Positions 25,361-34,915 are shown, counted from the stretch's first letter. The stretch is DNA of 64,000 bases from Cryobacterium sp. N22 (GCF_002929555.1 NZ_PJJP01000038.1:131409-195408); one strand, 5' to 3'. Translations and numbers: made by a program. Notes: generated by a model not told the origin, from the sequence alone.

Positions 25361-25497
25361 AACCCAAAAGAAGAGTATTTTGTGAAGTCTTAACCCCCAG
25401 AACGGGGGGTAGGTGGAAGGGGCTACATCCATCGCACAATGCGCGACTATGGCCGCAATTAATCCAAGCCTTCTTCAACGTCCGCATCGGTACAAAG

Positions 25498-26727
25498 CTA
25501 CTTAATGGCACCCGCGATGCTGAAGATCGGCATGTACAGCGCGATGACCATGCCACCGATGATCACACCAAGAAATGCGATCAACAGCGGTTCTATAGCC
25601 GCCGTAAGTTGCTCAGTTGAGGATTCGACTTCCTGGTCGTAGAACTGCGCAATCTTGTTGAGCATCGTCTCCAGCGAACCGGCGTCTTCTCCCACCGCGA
25701 TCATCTGAGTGACCATCGGTGGGAATACGGGCTGTTGCCGTAGCGGCGCCGCGATGGACTGGCCCTGGCGAACGGATTCAGCAACCTTAGTGAGGGCGTT
25801 TTCAATCACCCAGTTGCCGGAGGTTTCGCCCACGATCTTCAGCGCCTGCAGGATGGGGACACCCGCACCAATCATGTTCGCAAAGTTCAGGCTGAACCGA
25901 GCGACCGCGATCTTCTGGAGGAGCGGGCCAAAGACCGGCAGCCGGAGCTTGAGAGGATCGAGCTTCATGCGCACTCGCAGGGTATGTTTGTTTGTTCGCC
26001 ACCACAGCGCGAAACCAATACCGACGACCAGCAGGACAGGCACCACGAACACCATGGAATTTGAAACGTGCACCAAAATCATGGTGGGCAGGGGTAGCGC
26101 GCTGCCCAGCCCTGTGAACATCTCCTCGAAGATTGGGACAATGAAGATCAGCATAATCATTACTGATACCAGGGACATCAACAGCACGATGACCGGATAG
26201 GTCATCGCCGATTTGATGGTGCCTCGAAGCTTGACTTCTTTTTCGAAGTTCTCCGCAACCGATTCCAAGGCCCCATCGAGGAAACCGCCTGTTTCGCCGG
26301 CTCGCACCATGTTGATCATCAACGGGGGAAACGCCTCGGAGTGCAGCGACAGAGCATCGGAGATCGATATCCCCGTTTCGACATCATCCCTGACTTTGAT
26401 CAGGATCGTTGTGAGCGGCTTGCTCTCTGTTTGATCGGCAAGAATGTTCAGGGTTCGTAGCAGCGATAGCCCCGCGCCGATCATTGTGGCCATCTGGCGA
26501 CTCATGATCGCCAGGTCTTTCAGACCGACACCCTTACTCAGCCCCGGAATATTGATTTCGCGGCTGAGTCCGCTTGCCGCCGGCACTAGGGACATCGAAA
26601 TCGGCGTGAGTCCCATAGTGCGCAGGCGCGCAACGGCGGCGCCTTCGGAGGACGCGTCCAGCCGGCCCTTGGTCGCTTTGCCCTCGGCATCGCGGGCCGT
26701 GTACGCGAAGGCGGATGTTGATGGCAT
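25498..26727 (-). CDS. pilC: Type IV pilus platform protein PilC
   Basis: A 409-residue inner-membrane platform protein of the GspF/PilC family. It has a cytoplasmic N-terminal domain (FAYTARDAEGKATKGRLDAS) and two copies of the T2SSF helical domain, each containing the conserved ARFSLNFANMIGAGVPIL / ATMIGAGLSLLRTLNIL type segment. Three membrane segments are seen (TYPVIVLLMSLVSVMIMLIF is one). PilC turns under the PilB and PilT ATPases to insert or remove pilins. Its start overlaps the last base of the pilT stop. Confidence 0.95.
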   Translation of the reverse strand: MPSTSAFAYTARDAEGKATKGRLDASSEGAAVARLRTMGLTPISMSLVPAASGLSREINIPGLSKGVGLKDLAIMSRQMATMIGAGLSLLRTLNILADQTESKPLTTILIKVRDDVETGISISDALSLHSEAFPPLMINMVRAGETGGFLDGALESVAENFEKEVKLRGTIKSAMTYPVIVLLMSLVSVMIMLIFIVPIFEEMFTGLGSALPLPTMILVHVSNSMVFVVPVLLVVGIGFALWWRTNKHTLRVRMKLDPLKLRLPVFGPLLQKIAVARFSLNFANMIGAGVPILQALKIVGETSGNWVIENALTKVAESVRQGQSIAAPLRQQPVFPPMVTQMIAVGEDAGSLETMLNKIAQFYDQEVESSTEQLTAAIEPLLIAFLGVIIGGMVIALYMPIFSIAGAIK

Positions 26728-28238
26728 TAGTGCCCCTTGCCGCCCGAGTAGGCGTCACCGAAGTCGATGCCGTCGGCCGACATCGGTGAGTTCGCTGTCG
26801 CCGTTGCCGCCGGGTCCACCCGCCGGATCAACTGGGTGAGGCCCTGCGGATCCTGCGCCTTTTCCTCGGCCGATGCATGGCTGATCAGACCCGCGTCGAC
26901 GAGCTCAGCCAGGTGCTGGTCCATGGTGTGCATCCCCTGCGCACGACCGGCCTGCATGGCGGAGGGAATTTGGTAGGTCTTGCCCTCACGAATCAGGTTG
27001 GCGATGGCAGGGGTCGCAAACATCACCTCGGTGGCTACCACCCGGCCGTGGTCCACCCGTTTCACCAGGGTCTGGCAGACGACTCCCTGCAGGGTCGCCG
27101 CCAGCTGTGAGCGCACCTGCGCCTGCTGTTCCGGCGGGAATACGTCGATCAGGCGGTCAATGGTCTGCGCTGCGCTCTGGGTGTGCAAAGTCGCGAAAAC
27201 GAGGTGACCCGTTTCCGCGGCGGTGATTGCCACCGAGATGGTTTCGAGGTCTCGGAGCTCGCCGATCAGGATCACATCGGGGTCCTGACGGAGAACGTGT
27301 TTGAGGGCTGCGGCAAAGCTTTTGGTGTCGCTGCCAACTTCACGCTGGTTCACCAGCGACATCCGGTGCTTGTGCAGAAACTCGATCGGGTCTTCCACCG
27401 TAACGATGTGGTCGGCGCGGGTGCGATTCACCTCATCCACGAGAGCGGCCAGGGTGGTGGACTTACCCGACCCCGTGGGACCGGTGACGAGCACGAGGCC
27501 ACGTGGCATTGCCGCGAAACGAGACACGGCCTCGGGCATCCCCAGGTCCTTGAGCGGCTTGATATCGCGTGGGATCAACCGGAAAGCGGCACCAATCGAT
27601 CCGCGCTGCTGGTAGAAATTCACCCGAAAGCGGGCACCGTTGGCCGTATAGGCGAAGTCGAGTTCCAGCTCCCGCTCAAACTCCATGCGTTGGGCAGGAG
27701 TAAGGATACTGAGCAGCGCGTTCGAGACCTTTTCGAACGCCCAAATCCTCGCGCTGTCGAACGGGCGCAGGCTGCCGTTCACCCGTAGGTTGGGTGGTGC
27801 GCCGACGGTGATGTGCAAGTCCGAGCCGTTGAGATCGAGCACCTCCTGCAGTGCGTCCAGGAGGTCCTGGTCGGGTCCTGTCGTGACTTCCGGCCGCTCG
27901 GCGCGCCTAGGTCGGGTGGCATCGGCACGTGCATCCGCCCGCGGGCGAAGGACACGCCCAGAGTCTGAACCTTCCAGTGCCGACCGGGTGAGGTCTGGCG
28001 GAGATTCCGCGCCCATCCGGGCCGGCTCAGCGTGGGTCGGAAATACCGTCACGGCCTCGGCAGGTTCACCGTACTTTGACTTGAACGGGACCGTTTCGGT
28101 GGCCGGAGAATCTGCCGGGTCGGCTAGATACCACGGCACGGGCTCGGCGGTGGGCGCCTCTGGTTCGGCCCCGGTCTCTTCATCTCCGTGAGGACGCTGC
28201 GGCGGAGTCACCGGAATGTCGTAGATGGGCTGGCTCAT
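26727..28238 (-). CDS. pilT: Pilus retraction ATPase PilT with long N-terminal extension
   Basis: A 503-residue hexameric ATPase that powers pilus retraction. The core (from about residue 122) follows PilT: DLLDALQEVLDLNGSDLHIT, Walker A GPTGSGKS (253-260), an Asp box (VEDPIEFLHKH), Walker B (VILIGELRDLET) and the His box (HLVFATLHTQSAAQTIDRL). Known PilT proteins are about 340-380 residues. Here about 120 extra, disordered, acidic then Arg-rich residues precede the core, with many Pro and Glu. The extension might bind a regulator or PilC. It follows pilB by 19 bases. Family assignment is firm; the effect of the extension is unknown. Confidence 0.94.
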   Translation of the reverse strand: MSQPIYDIPVTPPQRPHGDEETGAEPEAPTAEPVPWYLADPADSPATETVPFKSKYGEPAEAVTVFPTHAEPARMGAESPPDLTRSALEGSDSGRVLRPRADARADATRPRRAERPEVTTGPDQDLLDALQEVLDLNGSDLHITVGAPPNLRVNGSLRPFDSARIWAFEKVSNALLSILTPAQRMEFERELELDFAYTANGARFRVNFYQQRGSIGAAFRLIPRDIKPLKDLGMPEAVSRFAAMPRGLVLVTGPTGSGKSTTLAALVDEVNRTRADHIVTVEDPIEFLHKHRMSLVNQREVGSDTKSFAAALKHVLRQDPDVILIGELRDLETISVAITAAETGHLVFATLHTQSAAQTIDRLIDVFPPEQQAQVRSQLAATLQGVVCQTLVKRVDHGRVVATEVMFATPAIANLIREGKTYQIPSAMQAGRAQGMHTMDQHLAELVDAGLISHASAEEKAQDPQGLTQLIRRVDPAATATANSPMSADGIDFGDAYSGGKGH

Positions 28239-28257
28239 GTGGATGTCCCCTTTTGCA

Positions 28258-29934
28258 CTACGCGACCACTCGTAAGATTTCTTCGATCGATGTCAAACCC
28301 AGGCGGGCCTTCGCCCAGCCGTCTTCGCGGAGGGTGATCATGCCCTGGTCGCGCGCGACGCGGGCGATTTCGGCGCTTGATGACCGGGCGACGGCGAGAC
28401 GCTCGATCTCCTCGGTCACGGTCATGACCTCATGGACGGCAATTCGTCCGCGGTAGCCGGTCTTGGAACACTGTGTGCAGCCGACCGGCTCATAGATTGT
28501 CGGCAACGGCTGAGCCGGGTCGAATGCAAAACGCAATCGGGTCAGGTCCGCTGCCGTAAGTGCCGACGGTGCCTTGCATTTGTCACACAGGCGCCGGGCG
28601 AGCCGTTGTGCGACCACGCAGTCCAGGGCCGACCCGACGAGGAACGGTTCGATTCCCATTTCGGTGAGGCGGGTGATGGCACTCGGGGCGTCATTTGTGT
28701 GAAGTGTTGACAGCACGAGGTGCCCTGTGAGTGAGGCCTCAATGGCGATCTGGGCAGTTTCGTGGTCGCGGATCTCACCCAGCAGCACGACATCCGGGTC
28801 GCTTCGCAGGATGGAGCGCAACGCGCTTGCGAAGGTGAGACCCGCCTTGACGTTCACCTGCACCTGATTGATGCCCGCCATGCGGTACTCAACCGGGTCC
28901 TCGACGGTGATGACATTGATTTCGGGGCGGGCGACCGCCCCGAGGGTGGTGTACAGGGTGGTGGACTTACCCGAACCAGTGGGGCCGGTGATCAGAATCA
29001 TGCCGTACGGCTTGCTGTAGGAGGTCTGATAAGCCTCGAAGTTGCGCTCGAGCAGCGCCAACGCCCGAACATCCAGGGTGGTGTTGGAATTGTCGAGAAT
29101 TCGCATAACGACTTTCTCGCCCCACACGGTTGGCAGCGTCGCCACCCGCAGGTCGATCTGTCGACCGGCGTGCCGCACGGTCATTCGACCGTCCTGGGGC
29201 TTGCGGCGCTCGGCGATGTCGATGTCGCTCATGATTTTCAGTCGAGAAATGACACCGTTTTGGATGCTCTTCGGGGCCGTCTGCATCTCGTGCAGCACCC
29301 CGTCGATGCGGTAGCGCACTCGCAGGCTATGTTCGCCAGGCTCGATGTGGATGTCGGAGGCGAGGTCCTGGATGGCTTGACTGACAAGTAGGTTCACGAA
29401 GCGAACGATCGGGGCATCGATCTCCGCCGGGTCGGAGACACCGAACGTGGCACCCTCGGCGGCGGCGGCAGCGTTCTCTTCTTCGAGGGTAGAGGTCAGG
29501 TCGCTGAGTTCACCGTCGGCTCGGTGATAGCGGCTGACGGCCGCGAGCAGATCGGCACGTTCCGCCACAACCTGGGTGACCCGCATCCCGGAGGCCGCTC
29601 GAACATCGTCGACGGCGAAGACGTTTCCGGGGTCGACCATGGCGAGCACCAGCCGGTTGCCGTCGATGAGGATCGGCAGTACCTCGTGCCGTCGGCAAAC
29701 TGACACCGGCACAAGGGCCACGGCCAGCCGGTCCACCGGGTAGTCAGTGAGTTCCACGAACGGCAAGTTCACTTGGGCGGCCCGGGCCTTGGCGAACTGG
29801 GCCTCGGAAATGACTCCCTCGGCGACCAGAGCGCGCACCGCGGTCTCGTCGGCGGGATCCCCGGCCATCAGCGTGTCCAGAACCTCGATGGGCAGCAAGC
29901 CGTGCAAGATCAGGATCTCCGTGAGAGTCGCCAT
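28258..29934 (-). CDS. pilB: Pilus extension ATPase PilB
   Basis: A 558-residue GspE/PilB ATPase that drives pilus extension. Residues 1-75 are an MshEN/GspE-N domain (LVAEGVISEAQFAKARAAQ, then LPFVEL). The catalytic core has an Asp box, Walker A GPTGSGKS (317-324), Walker B (DVVLLGEIRDHETAQ) and the His box (HLVLSTLHTNDAPSAITRL). The four-cysteine zinc motif typical of PilB/GspE is present (CDKC then CTQC, about 40 residues apart). As first gene of the pilus operon it has a 246-base upstream gap (29935-30180) in which I see no gene and no convincing promoter boxes. Confidence 0.95.
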   Translation of the reverse strand: MATLTEILILHGLLPIEVLDTLMAGDPADETAVRALVAEGVISEAQFAKARAAQVNLPFVELTDYPVDRLAVALVPVSVCRRHEVLPILIDGNRLVLAMVDPGNVFAVDDVRAASGMRVTQVVAERADLLAAVSRYHRADGELSDLTSTLEEENAAAAAEGATFGVSDPAEIDAPIVRFVNLLVSQAIQDLASDIHIEPGEHSLRVRYRIDGVLHEMQTAPKSIQNGVISRLKIMSDIDIAERRKPQDGRMTVRHAGRQIDLRVATLPTVWGEKVVMRILDNSNTTLDVRALALLERNFEAYQTSYSKPYGMILITGPTGSGKSTTLYTTLGAVARPEINVITVEDPVEYRMAGINQVQVNVKAGLTFASALRSILRSDPDVVLLGEIRDHETAQIAIEASLTGHLVLSTLHTNDAPSAITRLTEMGIEPFLVGSALDCVVAQRLARRLCDKCKAPSALTAADLTRLRFAFDPAQPLPTIYEPVGCTQCSKTGYRGRIAVHEVMTVTEEIERLAVARSSSAEIARVARDQGMITLREDGWAKARLGLTSIEEILRVVA

Positions 29935-30180
29935 GAGAACTTTTCCCTACGGGTGGGGCTGCGCGGAAACGGAGCGCACGCAGCTGGTGAACCAGCGCCC
30001 GAATGAAATGACGAGTCACGCTATCCCAGACCTATTCGGGTGGCGAGAACCACCTTCGGGGGCCAGGGTTTTGGCCAGCCAGCCCGGTGCCATCCGGGAA
30101 GTCGAGGCCTATCTGTACCTTAGCGGCTGAGCCACCGGATACACGCCATCAGGGGCCGTGGGCTGCCGGATTTCGGGTGA

Positions 30181-30861
30181 TCAGGCGCCGGCCCAGATGG
30201 TGTTGACCATGTCGTGGGTGTAGCCATCCGGACCAGCGTTCACCCAGATGGTGGCCAGCCAGATGCCGCCGCGCAGAAAGTGCGACTGGCCGTACTTGCC
30301 GATGTCGGTGGTGGTTTCGGTGATGCACCGCAGCCCCCCGAGCTCTTCGTAACACTCCATGCCCAGCCCGCGGAGGCGTGCCTCGACGGCGGCGGTCTGC
30401 TCGGCGGTGACCCACACGACGCTGGTGGACACGCCGGTGTCGGACGCCCCGTCGGGCGTGACCCACCGGCAGCTGAGGTGCTCGTTGGAATTGATGATCG
30501 CGCGCAGCTCGGGGTCGTCGGCGCCGTCGCGAACGGCGGCGCCGGGCTCGGTGGTCCACGCCGGGTTGAGCGCCAGGTCGCCGAACGCGCCGACCATCGT
30601 GGGGCTGTAGATCTGCTCGCAGGACGCGGGCTTGGGCGTGCCGGGTTCGAGCACGGCGGTGGGGGCGCTGAGCGCGGCCGCGGCCGCCGGCGCGGCGGGC
30701 ACCGGTCGGGCGTTGGGGTCGACTGCGGGGGCGGGCACGGGCCGGGGCAAGAGAATCACCCACACGGCGGCCACCACGACGAGCACGGTCACAATGCCGC
30801 CCAGGATCAGCAGCACCCACTGCGTGAGGGGCGTGATCGTCGGTGTTCCATGAACGGGCAT
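30181..30861 (-). CDS. Membrane-anchored exported protein, paralogue 1 of 3
   Basis: The ATG at 30861 follows GGGAGG and gives 226 residues. One N-terminal membrane helix (VLLILGGIVTVLVVVAAVWV) is followed by a Pro/Ala linker and an extracytoplasmic domain of about 150 residues. Conserved marks shared with the two other copies nearby are PASCEQIYSP, a CRW/CxW strand, CYEELGG.RC, SHFLR.GIW.AT, and NAGPDGYTHDMV near the end. The four cysteines are probably paired outside the cell. I know no named family. It lies between the pilus operon and the GGDEF/EAL gene. Confidence 0.75.
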   Translation of the reverse strand: MPVHGTPTITPLTQWVLLILGGIVTVLVVVAAVWVILLPRPVPAPAVDPNARPVPAAPAAAAALSAPTAVLEPGTPKPASCEQIYSPTMVGAFGDLALNPAWTTEPGAAVRDGADDPELRAIINSNEHLSCRWVTPDGASDTGVSTSVVWVTAEQTAAVEARLRGLGMECYEELGGLRCITETTTDIGKYGQSHFLRGGIWLATIWVNAGPDGYTHDMVNTIWAGA

Positions 30862-30935
30862 GCGGCCTCCCTGAGCGCGATCCTCCCGGAGGATTTTGCG
30901 CACAGCATAGCCCGGACTGGGCGAGGAGGTGCTGC

Positions 30936-31631
30936 TTAGGCGCCGGCCCAGACGGTGCCGACCATGTCGTGGGTGTAGCCATCCGGGCCCGCGTTCACGT
31001 ACCGGGTGGCCAGCCAGATGCCGTCGCGCAGAAAGTGCGACTGGCCCGCGATGCCTTCGGCACCCTCGGTCGATTCGGCGATGCAACGGATACCGCTGAG
31101 CTCTTCGTAGCAATTCAGGCCGTCACCGAGCAACCGCTGGTGCACCGCCTCGGACTGCTCGGCCGAGACGAAGACCACGTTGGAGGTGAGGCCGCTGCCG
31201 GAGCCGCCATCGGGGTTGCCCCACACACAGGTAAGGTGCTCCGCACCCTCGATGAGAACAATGAGCTGTTCGTCATCGGTGCCGAACAGCACCCCGGAGT
31301 TGACGTCTTTTTCGGCCCAGTCGGGGTTCAGGGTGCCGGTCTCGTTGAGGGTGGCCAGCATGGCGGGGCTGTAGATCGCTTCACAGGAGGCGGGGTGCGG
31401 CCCGGTGGCGGCTGGAGGGGCGGCGCTGGCCACCGCGAGCGGCTCCGCGGTCGCCGACGGGGTGGGGCGGGTGCCCGGCAGGGAGTCGGAGCCGGAGGGC
31501 GTGCCCGCTCCCCCGCGCCAGACCACGAGCACCACGATCAGGGCCACGACCAGCAGCACGCCGACCGCGCCGAGGGCGAACCACAGCGGGCGCCGGGACG
31601 GTGAACCAGTCGGCATCGTTGCAGCACCCAT
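30936..31631 (-). CDS. Membrane-anchored exported protein, paralogue 2 of 3
   Basis: A 231-residue protein with membrane helix FALGAVGVLLVVALIVVLVV, a Ser/Pro/Ala linker, and the same ectodomain as its neighbours: PASCEAIYSP, LTCVWGNPDGG, LNCYEELSGIRCIAE, GQSHFLRDGIWLATRYVNAG, then GPDGYTHDMVGTVWAGA. The C-terminal 25 residues are nearly identical to paralogue 1. That points to recent duplication or gene conversion, while the middle has diverged. A GGGGG ribosome site precedes the ATG at 31631. Function unknown; the stable Cys pattern suggests a small binding domain outside the membrane. Confidence 0.75.
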   Translation of the reverse strand: MGAATMPTGSPSRRPLWFALGAVGVLLVVALIVVLVVWRGGAGTPSGSDSLPGTRPTPSATAEPLAVASAAPPAATGPHPASCEAIYSPAMLATLNETGTLNPDWAEKDVNSGVLFGTDDEQLIVLIEGAEHLTCVWGNPDGGSGSGLTSNVVFVSAEQSEAVHQRLLGDGLNCYEELSGIRCIAESTEGAEGIAGQSHFLRDGIWLATRYVNAGPDGYTHDMVGTVWAGA

Positions 31632-31796
31632 GGCGGTGACCCCCTTAGAGAATTTCCCCCAGCCTAGCTGGCCGATTGCCTCCGGGCCCGATGGGGAGCA
31701 TCATGGGTCGCGAGCCACCGTGTGTTCATGACTCCTTGTTGCGCGACCTAGTCCGCACTGTCTGTCACACGGTGGCTCCTCGCATTAATCGGCCGC

Positions 31797-31858
31797 ATCC
31801 GCTGGTTGAGCTTGTCGAAACCCCACCCCGTTGGTTGAACCTGTCGACGAGCCGCAAG
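31797..31858. repeat. Dispersed palindromic repeat arms
   Basis: Two tandem arms, GCTGGTTGAGCTTGTCGAAA (31801-31820) and TTGGTTGAACCTGTCGACGA, sit just past the 3' end of the GGDEF/EAL gene. They belong to the same family as the array at 465-902. The rest of 31632-31796 holds only the presumed promoter of paralogue 2. Confidence 0.8.
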
Positions 31859-31867
31859 ACGAGCGAA

Positions 31868-34756
31868 TCAGGTGGCGAAGATGACCGAGGGAGAAGCGCT
31901 GGGAGTCGGCTTCGAGAAGAGGTAGCCCTGGCCGTACCGGCAGCCCATCGCCTGCAGCAGGTCTCGCTGGTTAGTGGTCTCGATGCCCTCGGCCACCACA
32001 TCCAAATTCAGGGAGTCCGCTAGACGGAGAATTCCCTCCACTATCGCCCGATCGTGTTCGGACCGTTCGAGGTCCCGGATGAACGACAGGTCGATCTTCA
32101 ACAGGTCTACGGTGAACTCGCGCAAATGTGTGAACGACGAGTAGCCGGTGCCGAAGTCGTCGATGGCGAGCCGCACTCCGATGGCGCGCAGCTCCTGGAA
32201 GGTTCGGGCGGCGGAGTCGATCGCCTCGAGCACGGCGCTCTCGGTGAGCTCCAGCCAGAGCTGGTCAGGGGCCAGACCCGAGTCCTTGAGCGCGCGCTTA
32301 ACGACCGCACCGAAGTCGTCCTGCACGAACTGCCGGGCCGACACATTGACGCTGACGGCCATGCCGCGCGCCAGGGCGGTCGCCGCATGGCAGGCCTGGC
32401 CCAGCACCGTGGCACCGATGCCCTTGATCAGGCCGACCTCTTCGGCAATCGCGATGAACTCACCCGGTGAGACCAGCCCGCGCTCGGGCCGCCGCCAGCG
32501 GGCGAGAGCCTCGGTGGCCACGACACGCTGTTCCTGCAGGTCCACGATGGGCTGGTACCACGTCTCGATCTCGCCCAGAGCGACGGCCTCCCGCAGAGCC
32601 AGCTCGGTGTCGAGACGCTGGTGAATGCGGTAACGCAGGTCGTCGTCGAAGACCTCGTAGCGGGCACGGCCTCGCCCCTTCGCCAGGTACATCGCCTGAT
32701 CCGCGTTGCGCAGCATTGACTCGGCGTCGTCGTGCCCGAGTCCGAATGCAATACCGATGCTGGCGTCGACGGATGCGATCTGGTCACCGAACTGGATCGG
32801 CTCTGAGATGGCCTTCTGGAACGCCTCGGCGATCTTGTTGACATCCCCGCTGCGGCCGACATCCGGGCAGATGACCACAAATTCGTCCCCGCCGATGCGG
32901 GACACCGTGTCGGTCGCCCTGGCATGCTGGCGCAGCCGGAGTCCGACCTGCATCAGGACGGCGTCTCCGGCGTGATGGCCGAGGCTGTCGTTGACGAACT
33001 TGAAGCGGTCGAGGTCGATGAACAACACGGCGACGCCCGTACCGTGACGCGACGCCTGGAGGAGAGCCTGGTTCAGCCGGTCGAGTAGCAGCAGGCGATT
33101 GGGCAGGTTCGTCAGCGGGTCGTGGAAAGCCAGGTGCTCGACCCGGGCTTCGGCCAGGCGCCGGGCGGTGATGTCCTCGAGTTGGTACAGGAACCCGCCG
33201 GCCTGATCACCCTCGTGAATCTCGGCGATGCTGACCTTGACCCAGGTTTCCTCGCCGTCGTCGCGTCGCATCCGACGGTCCATGCGGCGGCCCGTTGGGC
33301 CGTCGACGCCGACCGTCGCGGATGCCGCGCCATCACCGGCACTCGCCGGACTGAACATCGACTCGATCGGCTGGTTCACCACCGGGGTCAACGACCCTGC
33401 CAGGTCGAAGAGCCGCTTGTTCGCCTCGACGACCACACCGTCGAGCGACACAATGGCTGTTCCGAGCGGCGACGAGGCGAAGGCGGCCTCGAAGCGGGCA
33501 CTCGCCGCCGATGCCGCGTGTTCGGCAGTGCGCAGCGCGGTCACGTCGGTGACGCTGGCAAGGTGCCCGAACACATCGTTCGCATCTGTCATCGGGGCGG
33601 TGCTCACCTGCACCCAGTTGACCTGCCCGGAGGGAGTGCGGAATCGCATTGTCGTCTCGTAGGCCTCCCCGGCGTCGACGTACTGTTGCCATTCCTGACG
33701 CACTCGGTCGGCGTCGTCGGGGTGCATGGCCGCGACCCATCCGTCGCGCCGCGACTGGCGCTTCGTGAGCCCGCTCAGCTCGAGCCACTGGTCGTTAGCC
33801 GAAATGATTCCGCCCGCGGCATCCAGTTGCACGATGCCGACCGGTGCGATCTTGATCAGCGTGTGGAGCGTGTCGGCCGTCTCCGCCAGCTGCCGGGTGC
33901 GAGCGTCGACCGTCTCCTCAAGGGTGTGGTTGGCCTCGGCAAGGGCCTGCATGGCCGCGTCCCGCTGGCGATCGAGGGTGCGCAGCCGGCGCGCCGCGAT
34001 CCAGGCGAGCCCGGTGCCGAGAACTGTCATTGCCGCGATCAGGATGGCGACGCCGAACACCGAGTCGTACCAGCCCAGGCGGCGGCCCGCCAGGTCGGCC
34101 AGCCCCAGTACGAACGGGCCGAGGAACAAGACAGGAATGACCGGGCGGAGCAGATGCCCCGCGCTGCCCGAGTCGCGTAACAGAGCGATCAGACCGTTGG
34201 CGGGACGCTGCAGCAGGATCGCCAACGACAAGATCGCCAGCCCAAGCGCCGAGGGCAGGGCCATGCTCGCGAACCCGCCGACACTGTAGAGGGAGGAGAC
34301 CCCGTAGGCGTAGCCGAGAATCGCGATCAGGCTGATTGTGAGCGTCCCGAAGGCCAGTCCGAGCATCACGCTGGCGCGGGCGAGCCGGCTGGCGACGACG
34401 GCTGCCCCGAGCAACAGCAGCGACACCGCCGTGGCCGGCGCCATGCGCGCGGTCTGCCCGTCGAAGTCGATACCCGCAAGCTCGTCTATGCCGAGTGGTA
34501 TCGCGAAGATGAACTCGGCCAGGGTGAGCGCACCGATCATGGCAACAGCGAGACCCAGACCCAGGGTGACTCGGCGCCGGTCCAGCATCGTCACGGCAGC
34601 CGAGACGAGAACGAAGCCCACTGCGGTCATCGGTTTGATCGTCCACAGGCCGGTGATGACCCCGGGGACCGCGCCGAGCCCGACGTACCATCCGATCAGG
34701 AGGACCACACCGAGCGCCCCGGCGACGGCCGCTCCAGTGAGACTGGCGAATCGCAT
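31868..34756 (-). CDS. Membrane PAS-PAS-GGDEF-EAL c-di-GMP protein
   Basis: The ATG at 34756, with AGAGG six bases ahead, gives 962 residues; an alternative ATG at 34798 has a poorer site. About eight membrane segments (residues 5-255) form an integral sensor. A short coiled-coil (about 260-300) and two PAS domains (about 300-405 and 416-530) follow. The diguanylate cyclase has an intact RIGGDEF (GGDEF at 622-626) and the RATD inhibitory site five residues before it (613-616). The phosphodiesterase has EALARW (749-754), NVSARQF, LELTESAVLE, DDFGTGYSS and AEGIET. Both active sites look competent, so it may make and break c-di-GMP. It is placed between paralogues 2 and 3 and next to the pilus operon. 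Confidence 0.92.
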   Translation of the reverse strand: MRFASLTGAAVAGALGVVLLIGWYVGLGAVPGVITGLWTIKPMTAVGFVLVSAAVTMLDRRRVTLGLGLAVAMIGALTLAEFIFAIPLGIDELAGIDFDGQTARMAPATAVSLLLLGAAVVASRLARASVMLGLAFGTLTISLIAILGYAYGVSSLYSVGGFASMALPSALGLAILSLAILLQRPANGLIALLRDSGSAGHLLRPVIPVLFLGPFVLGLADLAGRRLGWYDSVFGVAILIAAMTVLGTGLAWIAARRLRTLDRQRDAAMQALAEANHTLEETVDARTRQLAETADTLHTLIKIAPVGIVQLDAAGGIISANDQWLELSGLTKRQSRRDGWVAAMHPDDADRVRQEWQQYVDAGEAYETTMRFRTPSGQVNWVQVSTAPMTDANDVFGHLASVTDVTALRTAEHAASAASARFEAAFASSPLGTAIVSLDGVVVEANKRLFDLAGSLTPVVNQPIESMFSPASAGDGAASATVGVDGPTGRRMDRRMRRDDGEETWVKVSIAEIHEGDQAGGFLYQLEDITARRLAEARVEHLAFHDPLTNLPNRLLLLDRLNQALLQASRHGTGVAVLFIDLDRFKFVNDSLGHHAGDAVLMQVGLRLRQHARATDTVSRIGGDEFVVICPDVGRSGDVNKIAEAFQKAISEPIQFGDQIASVDASIGIAFGLGHDDAESMLRNADQAMYLAKGRGRARYEVFDDDLRYRIHQRLDTELALREAVALGEIETWYQPIVDLQEQRVVATEALARWRRPERGLVSPGEFIAIAEEVGLIKGIGATVLGQACHAATALARGMAVSVNVSARQFVQDDFGAVVKRALKDSGLAPDQLWLELTESAVLEAIDSAARTFQELRAIGVRLAIDDFGTGYSSFTHLREFTVDLLKIDLSFIRDLERSEHDRAIVEGILRLADSLNLDVVAEGIETTNQRDLLQAMGCRYGQGYLFSKPTPSASPSVIFAT

Positions 34757-34835
34757 GATGTGCCTCTGCTCCCGATGGGCAGGGGCGCCACTCGTCATGA
34801 AGATTCTACCGGGCCGCCGCTCGTCGCACCCCACC

Positions 34836-34915
34836 CCGTTGGTTGAGCTTGTCGAAACCCGGTGACGTGCGTTGAGAGGTCGGCTCACGGGATCTCGACA
34901 GGCTCGATCAACGCG
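34836..34915. repeat. Single composite palindromic element
   Basis: One arm, GTTGGTTGAGCTTGTCGAAA (34838-34857), and an inverted arm, ATCTCGACAGGCTCGATCAA, flank a 31-base spacer (34860-34890). This spacer matches the reverse complement of the spacer in the 465-902 array apart from a few bases. Arms and spacer thus travel together as one unit. It sits between the start of the GGDEF/EAL gene and the end of paralogue 3. Confidence 0.85.

Noticed and set aside
25390-25412. Strong terminator behind pilC
   Set aside because: The CCCCC/GGGGG stem is short and lacks a following U-run; read-through into pilA remains likely.
25332-25556. 74-codon minus-strand frame between pilC and pilA
   Set aside because: Overlaps the pilC end and the candidate pilA promoter; Ser/Cys-rich composition and no homology pattern.
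17550-29934. Tad pilus or type II secretion system
   Set aside because: PilM, PilT and a GspO-type peptidase with both zinc pairs are present and Tad-specific genes are absent; the set is type IVa pilus.
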